Assembly: GCF_019880405.1 (NCBI RefSeq)
Contig: NZ_CP082269.1
Coordinates: 1,736,001 to 1,800,000 of the forward strand
Length of the DNA stretch: 64,000 bases
Direction of reading: 5' to 3'
Origin: Enterobacter sp. C2
GTDB lineage: Bacteria; Pseudomonadota; Gammaproteobacteria; Enterobacterales; Enterobacteriaceae
The notes beneath the pieces are model-generated. The model searched no databases. It was given only the letters and a program-made list of their open reading frames with translations, and was not told where the DNA came from. Of this stretch, positions 37,370-45,193 are shown piece after piece (the first letter of the stretch is position 1; every line of letters starts with the position of its first letter). The position numbers and the translations under genes are program-made.

Positions 37370-38038
37370 TTATCCGCGCAAATCGTGCTCCGTCAGCTGG
37401 GCTAGCGACTCAAGCTTAATGTTTGCCAACGCATAGCGCGGATCGTGGCGGTTCTCCTCCGCAGGCACGACGATGGCGCGCATACGGGCCGCTTTTGCCG
37501 CAATCATTCCGTTGACCGAGTCCTCCAGCGCTACACAGGAGAGAGGATCGACGCCGAGCTTCGCCGCACAGTCGAGGTAGACCTGCGGATGGGGTTTGCT
37601 GTAGGGAAGCGTCTGCGCCGACGCCAGGGCATCAAAATAGTCGCTCAGCTCGAAAAGCGACAGCACTTTCTCCAGCATATAGAGCGGCGAGGCCGACGCC
37701 AGGCCGACTTTTAATCCTTTCGCTTTACAGAGTGCCAGCGCCTCACGCACGCCGGGCAGCAGCGGACGTTGCTCATCGACCAGTGAGATAGCGCGCTGGA
37801 TGATCCTGTCTGTCACCTCCTGTTTCCCCGGGCCGCTCCAGGGCTGCATGGCGTACCAGAGATCGACCACCATATCGATACGCAGGCCCAACGTATCAGG
37901 CATCTCATGGCGACGGGTAACATCGACGCCCAGACTGGATATCACCTCCAGCTCGGCCCGGTCCCAAAGCGGCTCGGAGTCGATAAGCAAGCCATCCATA
38001 TCAAAAATAGCGGCGAGGATCTGACGCGGGGTTGACAT
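37370..38038 (-). CDS. yniC: YniC (HxpB), hexitol/sugar phosphatase
   Basis: 222 residues from MSTPRQILAAIFDMDGLLIDSEPLW; upstream in-frame codons run into the yniB region and are discounted. It is an HAD phosphatase: DMDGLLIDSEP holds the nucleophile Asp, ASASP motif II, SKPHPQVY motif III Lys and ALEDSVNG motif IV. It dephosphorylates 2-deoxyglucose-6-phosphate and hexitol phosphates in E. coli. Divergent from yniB. Confidence 0.97.
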   Translation of the reverse strand: MSTPRQILAAIFDMDGLLIDSEPLWDRAELEVISSLGVDVTRRHEMPDTLGLRIDMVVDLWYAMQPWSGPGKQEVTDRIIQRAISLVDEQRPLLPGVREALALCKAKGLKVGLASASPLYMLEKVLSLFELSDYFDALASAQTLPYSKPHPQVYLDCAAKLGVDPLSCVALEDSVNGMIAAKAARMRAIVVPAEENRHDPRYALANIKLESLAQLTEHDLRG

Positions 38039-38186
38039 AACAACCTCTCCTTGTGAGTGGAATAAATAGACAGATGAACGTTCATTATGGCTGTTGGACG
38101 AGGATAACGCTTTTAAAGGCGGGCGAAAATCCCGTTCAGAAGGTAGACTTAACCCGCAAATAGAACGTCTTAAACAAGGGGAATTC

Positions 38187-38723
38187 ATGACGTATCAACA
38201 AGCTGGACGCATTGCCGTGCTCAAGCGCGTTCTGGGATGGGTGATTTTTATCCCGGCGGTGGTTTCCACCCTGATTTCCGTATTCAAATTTATGTACGAT
38301 CACAGCGAGAAGCAGCCGGGGATCAACGCCGTAATGCTGGATTTCGCCCATGTCATGATTGAGATGATGCGTTTTAATACGCCGTTTCTCAATGTTTTCT
38401 GGTACAACTCGCCGACGCCGGATTTTCACCACAAGCTGAATATTGGCTTCTGGATTATTTACGCCCTGATTTTTGTCGGCCTGGCGCTACAGGCCTCCGG
38501 GGCGCGCATGAGCCGTCAGACCCGCTTCCTGCGTGAGGGCGTTGAGGATCAGCTCATCCTTGAGAAGGCGAAGGGAGCGGACGGCCTAACCCGCGAACAG
38601 ATCGAGTCGCGTATCGTTGTGCCGCGCCATACCATCTTCCTGCAAATCTTCCCGCTGTACGTGCTGCCGGTGATTGTCATCATTGCTGGCTACTTCTTCT
38701 TTACCCTGCTCGGGTTTATGTAG
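38187..38723 (+). CDS. yniB: YniB, inner membrane protein
   Basis: 178 residues from the ATG after AAGGGGAATTC, as in E. coli. It is a predicted inner membrane protein with segments at about 15-32 (GWVIFIPAVVSTLISVF), 90-108 and 155-175. A charged cytoplasmic loop contains RFLREGVEDQLILEKAKG. Function unknown. It has a single-gene transcript divergent from yniC. Confidence 0.94.
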   Translation: MTYQQAGRIAVLKRVLGWVIFIPAVVSTLISVFKFMYDHSEKQPGINAVMLDFAHVMIEMMRFNTPFLNVFWYNSPTPDFHHKLNIGFWIIYALIFVGLALQASGARMSRQTRFLREGVEDQLILEKAKGADGLTREQIESRIVVPRHTIFLQIFPLYVLPVIVIIAGYFFFTLLGFM

Positions 38724-38756
38724 CCGGGGCGTCAATTGGGCTGTTGGCCGCGCCGA

Positions 38757-39617
38757 TTACGCGGCCAGGATCCTGTCCAGCGCCTGCTGGGCCGTCACCA
38801 GATGCTGCCCGCCAAAGAGGATCGCCCGATTAAACAGCGTGTAGAGCTGGTAGATGGGCTGACGCTCCAGGAAATCGTTCGGCAGAGGCAGCACCGACTG
38901 ATAGCCATCATAGATCTGTGGCGGCTGCTCCGGATGCAGCGGCAGCATCGCCAGATCGCACTCTCTGTCGCCCCAGTAGCAGGCTGGGTCAAAAATATAG
39001 GGGCCGTTGGGGCCCAGCGCACAGTTATTTGACCACAGGTCGCCGTGCAGCAGAGAGGGCTGCGGCTGGTGGGTGGCAAGGCGCTGCTGAATATGTTCAA
39101 CGATGGCGTCGATATTGCCAAAGGCGAGACCTTTCTCTGCCGCCAGCTCAAGCTGCCAGCCGATACGCTGCTCGGCGAAAAAAGTTGACCAGCGGCGCTG
39201 CCAAGCGTTTGGCTGCGGCGTGGTAGAGAGGTCGTTGTCGAAGTCGAGGCCGAACTGCGGCTGCTCGCTCCATTGGTGCAGCCGGGCCAACTGCTGGCCG
39301 AGTAGAAAGGCGTTATGCGCATCCAGCGGGCGGGCAGGGAGGTAGGCCATGATCAGAAAGCTGTAGTCGCGATCGCTGCCTACCGCCGCCACCTCCGGGA
39401 CGCTGACCGTATGGCTGCGCGCCAGAAGCTCTAGCTGATCCGCTTCGGCGGTGAAGATGGGCAGCATCTCGCGCGCATCACACTTCACAAACAGATCGCG
39501 ACCACCGAAGCGAATGTGCCATGCGGCATGGATCTCTCCACCCGGCAGTTCATTCCGCAGCTCAATTTCACCTTCACCAAGCTGCTCGTTTAACAGACGA
39601 TTCACCGCTTGCCACAT
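38757..39617 (-). CDS. yniA: YniA, fructosamine kinase family protein
   Basis: 286 residues from MWQAVNRLLNEQLGEGE, the E. coli start (six codons after another ATG). It is a fructosamine/ketosamine-3-kinase family protein: kinase-like fold with LLHGDLWSNNCALG (catalytic loop with Asp) and FDPACYWGDRECDLA (metal-binding motif). It probably repairs glycated amines by phosphorylation (inference from family). Confidence 0.95.
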   Translation of the reverse strand: MWQAVNRLLNEQLGEGEIELRNELPGGEIHAAWHIRFGGRDLFVKCDAREMLPIFTAEADQLELLARSHTVSVPEVAAVGSDRDYSFLIMAYLPARPLDAHNAFLLGQQLARLHQWSEQPQFGLDFDNDLSTTPQPNAWQRRWSTFFAEQRIGWQLELAAEKGLAFGNIDAIVEHIQQRLATHQPQPSLLHGDLWSNNCALGPNGPYIFDPACYWGDRECDLAMLPLHPEQPPQIYDGYQSVLPLPNDFLERQPIYQLYTLFNRAILFGGQHLVTAQQALDRILAA

Positions 39618-39720
39618 GCTCTCTCTCCCCTGCAATCTGCCAGATTAAAGGTTAGCGCGCTAACGCAGCATAAAATACGATTTCGCGCACAGCCTGGAAG
39701 CCAGGCGAGCGCGATCGCAC

Positions 39721-40014
39721 TTATTGCTGCTGCGTCTTCAGCCAGTTCTCCCAGGTCGTAACGTTAATCTCAGGTCGTTGATCGATGGCGCTTTCCGCCA
39801 GCGCTAACGCCTGTGTCTTAATATCATCTTCATTAAGCGGGCTGACCAGGCCGAACGTATTGGTTCCCAGTTCATGAACCTTGCCCTCGTCATCGCTCAG
39901 GGTCAGGAGATACCCGGCAAGCGTGAAGGTGTTATTAAGCTCGTTGATTTCAGTCAAACTATGCTCGTGAAACTTTACCGTTATTACGTAGCGAGTGATA
40001 TCCCCACTGGCCAT
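39721..40014 (-). CDS. ydiZ: YdiZ, endoribonuclease-like domain protein of unknown function
   Basis: A 97-residue small soluble protein matching E. coli YdiZ in size and place beside pfkB. It has an N-terminal strand-rich part (YVITVKFHEHSLTEINELNN) and a C-terminal helix ending TWENWLKTQQQ. No signal peptide or catalytic motif is seen, and the function is unknown. It lies 46 bp downstream of pfkB and may share its transcript. Confidence 0.9.
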   Translation of the reverse strand: MASGDITRYVITVKFHEHSLTEINELNNTFTLAGYLLTLSDDEGKVHELGTNTFGLVSPLNEDDIKTQALALAESAIDQRPEINVTTWENWLKTQQQ

Positions 40015-40059
40015 AGCTCACCTCATTGTTATCGCACTATTTTTCAGGATAGACGATTA

Positions 40060-40992
40060 TCATTTCTGGCAAAGATAATCATATATTTTTTGTGTGTCCT
40101 CTTGCGCACAGAGGCGCGTACCGTGGTTGATAGTGGCGGCGCTGCCAGCGGCAACCCCGAAGCGCACCATATCCTCCAGCGAAGCATTTTCTGCCAGCTT
40201 CAGGGTCATCGCACCGACCATACTGTCACCTGCGCCCACCGTACTCTGGCTTTTAACCGGAGGAGGAACAACCTGCACGCACTGCTGCTCGTCTACGCCC
40301 AGCGCACCCTGCGGACCGAGGGAGACCACTACACGTTTTGCCTTGCCGCTGTTGACCAGCTCCTGGGCGGCCTTGCGGACGTCGTCAGGCTGAGTGAGAT
40401 CCCGGTTGACCAGCGCCGCCAGCTCTTTCTGGTTCGGCTTCACCAACTCGATGCCGCCAATCTCCAGCGCCGCGGCCAGCGCGTCACCGGAGCTGTCAAT
40501 GATGCAGCGAATGCCGTTGTTCTGCGCAGCCTTAATCAGCTGGCTCATCTTTTCTACCGGGACACCTGGCGGCAGGCTGCCACTGATCACCAGCAGCGAT
40601 CCCTTCTCTATAGTCAGTACCTGTTCTTCAAGCTGGCGGAACTCATCGTCGCTCAGCGCAGCCCCGGGCATGACAAAGCGGTACTGCTCGCCGCTGGACT
40701 CAACGTGGACGTGCAGGTTCTGCCGCGTCCAGTCGTGGGTCGCGACCTGGACTGTGGTGACTCTTTCATCGGCCAGCAGAGTGGCGAGATGTTCTCCCGT
40801 CGCGCCGCCTGCGGGAAAGATGGCCGTAGCGCGTCCGCCGAGATGCACGATGGCGCGCGCCACGTTAATGCCGCCGCCGCCGGGTTCAAAAACCGGCGCG
40901 GTGCAGCGTAGCTTGCCTTCGGGATAGATCTGGGGAGTCAGCGTCGCGCTGTCCAGCGACGGGGCCAGGGTCAGAGTATAGACTGCTGTCAT
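40060..40992 (-). CDS. pfkB: PfkB, 6-phosphofructokinase II
   Basis: 310 residues from the ATG six bases after AAGGAG; the ATG two codons earlier abuts that site. It is a PfkB-family (ribokinase-like) kinase: the GGGGINVARAI signature near residue 40 and the C-terminal TVGAGDSMVGAM with the catalytic Asp. It phosphorylates fructose-6-phosphate as the minor isozyme. Divergent from ydiY. Confidence 0.97.
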   Translation of the reverse strand: MTAVYTLTLAPSLDSATLTPQIYPEGKLRCTAPVFEPGGGGINVARAIVHLGGRATAIFPAGGATGEHLATLLADERVTTVQVATHDWTRQNLHVHVESSGEQYRFVMPGAALSDDEFRQLEEQVLTIEKGSLLVISGSLPPGVPVEKMSQLIKAAQNNGIRCIIDSSGDALAAALEIGGIELVKPNQKELAALVNRDLTQPDDVRKAAQELVNSGKAKRVVVSLGPQGALGVDEQQCVQVVPPPVKSQSTVGAGDSMVGAMTLKLAENASLEDMVRFGVAAGSAATINHGTRLCAQEDTQKIYDYLCQK

Positions 40993-41161
40993 TTTCATCT
41001 CCTTTCACATGGTTGCCCTAAGCCTGGCACTGAATGGTGGGAAGGGAAAGTAAATAACAGCATGATTTTCCGAATAAATACGCATCAAGGTCAAAGAAAA
41101 GCATTATACGTTTATCGGGGGTTTGGGAGCGCTCTTATTCAAAAAACGAAAGAAGAATACA

Positions 41162-41190
41162 TTGCTATGTTATTTGAGCCTTTTTATAAT
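41162..41190 (+). promoter_or_regulatory. Sigma-70 promoter upstream of ydiY
   Basis: TTGCTA and a perfect TATAAT (41185-41190) are separated by 17 bp. The predicted start near 41197 gives a leader of about 87 nt before ydiY, which contains a terminator-like hairpin. Confidence 0.65.
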
Positions 41191-41239
41191 TTGTTACCTT
41201 TCTTCAGATTGCTAAACATTGATCCTGAAGGAAGTTTCC

Positions 41240-41262
41240 AGGACCGTAGGTCCTCTTTTTTT
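41240..41262 (+). terminator. Terminator-like hairpin inside the ydiY leader
   Basis: AGGACC-GTA-GGTCCT followed by CTTTTTTTT, ending about 20 bp before the ydiY start. It could attenuate ydiY or end a separate RNA of about 65 nt. Confidence 0.75.
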
Positions 41263-41283
41263 TGCTGTACGGACTCTTTATAA

Positions 41284-42042
41284 ATGAAGCTTTTGAAGAC
41301 AGTACCCGCTGTAGTTATCCTGGCGGGAGGCGTGCTTGCGTCAATCAATGCTGCCGCAGATGATACCGTTTTTACTGTCATGGACGATCCCTCCTCAGCA
41401 CAGAAACCCTTCGAAGGTAATGTGAATGCAGGCTACCTGAACCAATCAGGTAATACGAAAAGTTCCTCCCTGACCGCTGACTCAACGCTGACCTGGTACG
41501 GTAACACGACCGCATGGTCACTATGGGGAAACGCCAGCAATACCTCTTCTAACGATGAGCGCTCTTCAGAAAAGTATGCCGTGGGCGGTCGTGCACGTTA
41601 TAACGTGACCGACGCTGACTATCTTTTTGGCCAGGCGAGCTGGCTTACCGACCGCTACAACGGCTATCGCCAGCGTGATATTTTCACCGCCGGTTACGGT
41701 CGCCAGTTCCTGAATGGTCCGGTGCACAGCCTGCGCTTTGAATTCGGTCCGGGTGTCCGCTATGACGAGTACACCGACGGCGACAGCGAAACCCAGCCGC
41801 TGGGCTATGCTTCCGGCGCGTATACCTGGCAGTTCACCGATAACGCCAAATTTACCCAAGGTGTATCGGTATTTGGCGCAGATGATACGACGTTAAACTC
41901 CGAGACCGCGCTCAACGTGGCGATCAACGAGCACTTTGGGCTGAAGGTGGCCTACAACGTGACGTGGAACTCTGAGCCGCCGGCATCCGCGCCGGAGCAC
42001 ACCGATCGTCGCACCGTCGTTTCGCTGGGCTACAAAATGTAA
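41284..42042 (+). CDS. ydiY: YdiY, DUF481 outer membrane protein
   Basis: 252 residues, as in E. coli YdiY. A signal peptide of about 25 residues ends NAAA. The mature part (DUF481) is a beta-barrel-type protein rich in Asn, Ser, Thr and aromatic residues, with GNVNAGYLNQSGNTKSSSL at its start and VVSLGYKM at its end. E. coli ydiY is reported to be acid-inducible. The ribosome binding site is poor, and a terminator hairpin lies just upstream, so expression may be conditional. Confidence 0.95.
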   Translation: MKLLKTVPAVVILAGGVLASINAAADDTVFTVMDDPSSAQKPFEGNVNAGYLNQSGNTKSSSLTADSTLTWYGNTTAWSLWGNASNTSSNDERSSEKYAVGGRARYNVTDADYLFGQASWLTDRYNGYRQRDIFTAGYGRQFLNGPVHSLRFEFGPGVRYDEYTDGDSETQPLGYASGAYTWQFTDNAKFTQGVSVFGADDTTLNSETALNVAINEHFGLKVAYNVTWNSEPPASAPEHTDRRTVVSLGYKM

Positions 42043-42052
42043 TTGATTTTGG

Positions 42053-42071
42053 GCCGGTTATTCCGGCCCGC
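42053..42071. terminator. Hairpin downstream of ydiY
   Basis: GGGCCGG-TTATT-CCGGCCC ten bases after the stop, without a T run on the plus strand. Confidence 0.5.
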
Positions 42072-42218
42072 TTCAACATTAACACTGCGTGCTATTAAAC
42101 CCTGCAACAACGTTTTATTTCCCGGAGAAAAGCGTTTCTCCTTTTTCTCTCCTTAATTTCATCTGCAGCAACACATTCAATTTATTTGACACTTTTTGAT
42201 AAATAAACTGACTAGGCA

Positions 42219-42243
42219 AAAGTGTGATCTAGATCTACACTTT
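42219..42243. promoter_or_regulatory. 25-bp CRP-like palindrome
   Basis: AAAGTGT and ACACTTT arms flank GATCTAGATCT. The left side matches an ideal CRP site (TGTGATCTAGATC); the right half is TACACT, so one extra base separates it from TCACA symmetry. It lies 60 bp before the small secreted protein gene at 42304. Confidence 0.5.
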
Positions 42244-42303
42244 ACGCACAGGCAAAAAAAAGCCTTCGCAGTAATGTATTAATTCAAATAGAGAAGAAAG
42301 ATC

Positions 42304-42537
42304 ATGAAAACAATCAAAACACTCGCTGCCGCCACGGTGCTTTCTGCACTCTCTTTTGGCGCTTTCGCGGCTCAGCCAAGCTATAACACTGCCAGTCAAA
42401 CCACCTACCCAAGCGCTACGTTCAGTGTCACGGATACTGAGGCTGGCTCAAATATTCAGCCTGGTTCGCAAAATACGGGACGCTCTACGGATGATGCTTT
42501 CAACGCCAGGACCCTTGTTGCCGGCGAATGGTATTAA
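42304..42537 (+). CDS. Small secreted protein, unknown function
   Basis: 77 residues after a GAGAAGAAAG ribosome binding site. The first 22 residues (MKTIKTLAAATVLSALSFGA and AFA end) are a signal peptide closely resembling those of YhcN/BhsA-type DUF1471 proteins, but the mature 55 residues lack that domain. They are Ser/Thr/Asn-rich, carry no cysteine and end GEWY. A periplasmic or extracellular fate is likely. Not recognised otherwise. It stands alone, with a CRP-like palindrome upstream and a terminator downstream. Confidence 0.75.
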   Translation: MKTIKTLAAATVLSALSFGAFAAQPSYNTASQTTYPSATFSVTDTEAGSNIQPGSQNTGRSTDDAFNARTLVAGEWY

Positions 42538-42596
42538 TGTTGTTAGCGTTTAATCTATCCCGCTATTTTACCTACAGGCATCTGCCTGATTAAGCA

Positions 42597-42627
42597 AAAA
42601 ACCGGAGCATGCTGTCCCGGTTTTTTT
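42597..42627 (+). terminator. Terminator of the small secreted protein gene
   Basis: AAACCGG / CCGGTTT stem with an AGCATGCTGTC loop followed by TTTTTTT. The A run at the 5' side makes it usable from the minus strand too, downstream of the flagellin gene. Confidence 0.85.
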
Positions 42628-42666
42628 ATATCTGTCATTCTGTGTAAACTTTTCTAATTAACGTAG

Positions 42667-44118
42667 TTATCCGCGTAATAATGAAAGTAGATTTTCAGGT
42701 GCCTGGTTCGCTATTTTCAGCACCGCATTTTGGCTCTCCTGCAAAATTTGCGCTTTGATCATTTTGCTGGTTTCCAGTGCATAATCAGCATCCTGGATAC
42801 GGCTCTGCGCGGATTGCGTCGCCACCTTCTGCTGTGCCAGCACCGACTTGCTGGATTCAAAGCGGTTGATTGCCGCGCCATACTGCGAGCGATAACCATC
42901 TACTTTAGCCAGCGCATTGTCGAGTTTACCCATTGACGAGCGAGCCGACTGGACGGTATCCAGGCGGGCGTCATTGATACCGAGCGTTTTGGTATCCGCA
43001 GGGGTAGGCTCCAGGGTTGTTGATCGGATTTCATCGCCAAAGTTGGCGCTGGTAACCACCTGATAAGGGATACTCTTTTTCGGCGGCGAAGTTGGCTGGG
43101 CGGTCGGCGCTTCCAGATTTCCCCATGTCAGCTTGCTGGTGAACGAACCGTTGCCTACCACGACAACGATCAAATCTTCACTCACATTGTCGATAGTGAC
43201 CCGTTCCAGCAGGTTTGTACCGTTGTTACCGTCGTTAAAGCCACCGGTAGTGCTGTCCTCATAGCGATCGCCATCGCCGCTATAGGTGATGTTCATACCG
43301 TTATAGCTTAGGGAGTCGCTGCCGTTAATATCCCATGCTGCGCCGCCCTCAATCAGCAGAGAGTCATCGTAGGTGGCACCGCTCTGGAAGCCATTGGCCT
43401 GGGAGAGCAGGCGCGTATTTGCGCTGGCGGTATCGTTGATGCTGTTACTCACCCAGGTATAGTCCGCATCGCTACCGTTAATTGGCGTGCCTGCTAAATG
43501 TTTACCGTCGCGGGTAAAGAGTTGAATATCATCATCTGCACCAAGGGAGTTAATGGTAATGGCGATATTGGTCGAACCGGCCGGAATATAGGCCAGCGGA
43601 ATAATGCCGGAGGTGAAGGAGTAATCTTTGTTTGCCACCGGGAACTTGGTATTTACCGGTGCAACGTTACCCAGCAACGCTGGCGGCAGTTCAGGGTTTT
43701 CCGTCGCCAACGGATAGAGACCAAAGATCTCGGTACCTTCAGAGATACTGTCGATTCCGGCAAGAATGCTGGCAAATTCGTTTTGGATACTGGCGCGATC
43801 GCTCTCCGAGAGCGAGTCGTTGATCGACTGAATAGCCAGACCTTTGGCACGAATGAGCATGGAGCTTATCGAACCGAGACTGCTCTCTGCGGTTTGCGCG
43901 AGGCTGATAGCGTCATCAAGCCCACGGGAAACCACGGTATCAGCGTTTATGTTTGCGCCCATCCGGTTGGCAATAGCGAGACCTGCGGCATCATCCTTTG
44001 CACCATTAATCCGCACTCCGGACGCGAGCCTTTCGATCGATTGCTGAAGGATCGAAGCGGTTCCCGGCCGGGCTTTCAGATTGAGGCCTGCAATACCGTT
44101 ATGATTTATCGATTGCAT
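42667..44118 (-). CDS. Orphan flagellin with inserted beta-rich domain
   Basis: 483 residues. Residues 1 to about 140 are a flagellin N-terminal domain (SIERLASGVRINGAKDDAAG, then AQTAESSLGSISSMLIRAKG). About 385-483 are the C-terminal domain (RIQDADYALETSKMIKAQIL, ending NLLSLLRG). Between them, at about 155-375, is a beta-sandwich-like insert resembling PPC-type domains (IPAGSTNIAITINSLGADDD). No HExxH is present, so it is not a flagellinolysin. No other flagellar genes are in the window. A FliA promoter lies 40 bp upstream, which ties it to the late flagellar regulon. The ribosome binding site is poor. It may be a minor or alternative filament subunit (inference). Confidence 0.85.
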   Translation of the reverse strand: MQSINHNGIAGLNLKARPGTASILQQSIERLASGVRINGAKDDAAGLAIANRMGANINADTVVSRGLDDAISLAQTAESSLGSISSMLIRAKGLAIQSINDSLSESDRASIQNEFASILAGIDSISEGTEIFGLYPLATENPELPPALLGNVAPVNTKFPVANKDYSFTSGIIPLAYIPAGSTNIAITINSLGADDDIQLFTRDGKHLAGTPINGSDADYTWVSNSINDTASANTRLLSQANGFQSGATYDDSLLIEGGAAWDINGSDSLSYNGMNITYSGDGDRYEDSTTGGFNDGNNGTNLLERVTIDNVSEDLIVVVVGNGSFTSKLTWGNLEAPTAQPTSPPKKSIPYQVVTSANFGDEIRSTTLEPTPADTKTLGINDARLDTVQSARSSMGKLDNALAKVDGYRSQYGAAINRFESSKSVLAQQKVATQSAQSRIQDADYALETSKMIKAQILQESQNAVLKIANQAPENLLSLLRG

Positions 44119-44157
44119 GTGTCGTGTCGCGATGCTGTTTGCCCAATGTAGGCTATA

Positions 44158-44184
44158 TCATCGGCAAAATTTGGCTTAACTTTA
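44158..44184 (-). promoter_or_regulatory. FliA (sigma-28) promoter of the orphan flagellin
   Basis: The minus strand reads TAAAGTTA-N11-GCCGATGA, against the consensus TAAAGTTT-N11-GCCGATAA: 14 of 16 positions with exact spacing. The predicted transcription start is about 30 bp before the flagellin ATG. Confidence 0.9.
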
Positions 44185-44325
44185 CACCAATACGACCTAT
44201 GAAAAACGGTAGCACCGGCATGCAGACGCCTAAATATCGGTATAGTGCGCCGGATCGCTTGACGTTTGCAGGGTTTTTCTATGTGCTATGCCTTAAAATT
44301 CAGCAACAAACAGAGAGAGGGCACC

Positions 44326-44547
44326 ATGGGTAATCAGGCAAAAGAGAGCGAGTTGTATGATGAGATGTGCCGCGTGGTGGGAAAAGTTGTGCTAGAGATG
44401 CGCGATTTAGGCCAGGAGCCGAAGCATATTGTTATTGCTGGCGTGCTGCGTACCGCCCTGGCTAACCAACGGGTCAAACGTAGCGAGCTGACACGTCAGG
44501 CAATGGAGACGGTTATTAACGCGCTTGTTCCTGAGGGTAAAGCCTGA
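44326..44547 (+). CDS. fumD: FumD, fumarase D (YdhZ family)
   Basis: 73 residues from the ATG after GAGAGAGGGCACC (MGNQAKESELYDEMCRVVG); in-frame codons before it lack a ribosome binding site. The core VGKVVLEMRDLGQEPKHIVI is nearly identical to E. coli YdhZ, described as a small class-I-unrelated fumarase. In E. coli ydhZ lies elsewhere, near pykF. Here it is between an orphan flagellin (divergent) and a terminator. Confidence 0.9.
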   Translation: MGNQAKESELYDEMCRVVGKVVLEMRDLGQEPKHIVIAGVLRTALANQRVKRSELTRQAMETVINALVPEGKA

Positions 44548-44551
44548 ACAG

Positions 44552-44578
44552 TAAAAAGGCCTCTTGCGAAGCCTTTAT
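44552..44578 (+). terminator. fumD terminator
   Basis: AAAAGGC / GCCTTT stem around CTCTTGCGAA followed by ATTT, just past the fumD stop. Confidence 0.8.
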
Positions 44579-44752
44579 TTAACCTGTCACTTTATTCATT
44601 AACCTGGTCGCGGGAATGCACATCGATGCAGTAAGTCGTTCCCCACAGGTTGCACATATTGCGCCATGAGGAAGCTTCTTTTCAGCATTGTACATTGAAA
44701 ACCGAAACCTAAAGCCATTGCAGACGGGACACTGAAATTTGAGGTTTGGAAT
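44579..44752 (-). CDS. YmcF/YnfQ-like zinc-ribbon cold-shock protein, AUU start
   Basis: A 57-codon frame not opened by ATG, GTG or TTG. It begins at ATT with GGAGGGG immediately upstream, and an in-frame TAA lies six codons before. The first in-frame ATG (codon 20) would remove the first CxxC. The product reads (M)PNLKFQCPVCNGFRFRFSM near its start, with a second pair CATC at 33-36: a zinc ribbon. It resembles E. coli YmcF and YnfQ, small cold-shock proteins reported to start at AUU. Unlike them it is not next to a csp gene here. The start codon call is inference from pattern and family. Confidence 0.75.
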   Translation of the reverse strand: MPNLKFQCPVCNGFRFRFSMYNAEKKLPHGAICATCGERLTASMCIPATRLMNKVTG

Positions 44753-45150
44753 AACCCCTCCGGTCCGTTAAGTGGAAACACTACCCTAGCACGTCTATTT
44801 GCGTACCAGGGATATATCGTCCGATAAATAGCGTCTTTTTTTGTCAATCTTTCTCTACGCCAGGCGTAATGCTTTTAGTGGCCTTATTAATTTTATTGCT
44901 AAGGCTTTTCCTTATTTAATTTTACACAATTATGACAACTCGCCGGGTTGCCTACTGAAATAGATAAATAGCCTGGTAAAGCAAATTGAATGCAACGCCA
45001 GCCTTTTAACTCGCTGATTAGACGTGTAGTATCAGGGGTGAGCTTATCAACAGCCGAGCAGGGTGCAGCGTGTTTTCTGTACAAGTTTGTCAGAGTGAAG
45101 ACGAAAACCTGCTTTAAGTCGTTGATAATAATTTGAAAATAGTTTTGTAT
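44753..45150. other. Intergenic and thrS leader region
   Basis: About 400 bp between the AUU-start gene and the thrS operator. It holds a TTGACA hexamer on the minus strand (44842-44847) that could drive the small gene. It also holds the thrS promoter and upstream operator domains, which I do not map base by base. GCCTTA/TAAGGC near 44880-44905 is a possible hairpin. Other frames here look spurious. Confidence 0.45.
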
Positions 45151-45171
45151 GTGACCTTTCGTGTGGGTCAC
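45151..45171 (+). promoter_or_regulatory. ThrRS operator hairpin in the thrS leader
   Basis: GTGACC-TTTCGTGTG-GGTCAC, 22 bp before the thrS ATG. The loop carries CGT, mimicking the tRNA-Thr anticodon. It is the known site where threonyl-tRNA synthetase binds its own mRNA and blocks ribosome binding; it matches E. coli closely. Confidence 0.92.
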
Positions 45172-45193
45172 CACTGCAAATTAAGGATCTCAC

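Noticed and set aside
41062..41283. 73-codon frame in the ydiY leader
   Set aside because: It runs across the promoter and terminator hairpin of ydiY and lacks a ribosome binding site.
44599..44847. 82-codon minus-strand frame with canonical start opposite thrS
   Set aside because: It overlaps the AUU-started zinc-ribbon frame in another phase. It has no domain or family likeness, whereas the other phase has two CxxC pairs and a ribosome binding site.
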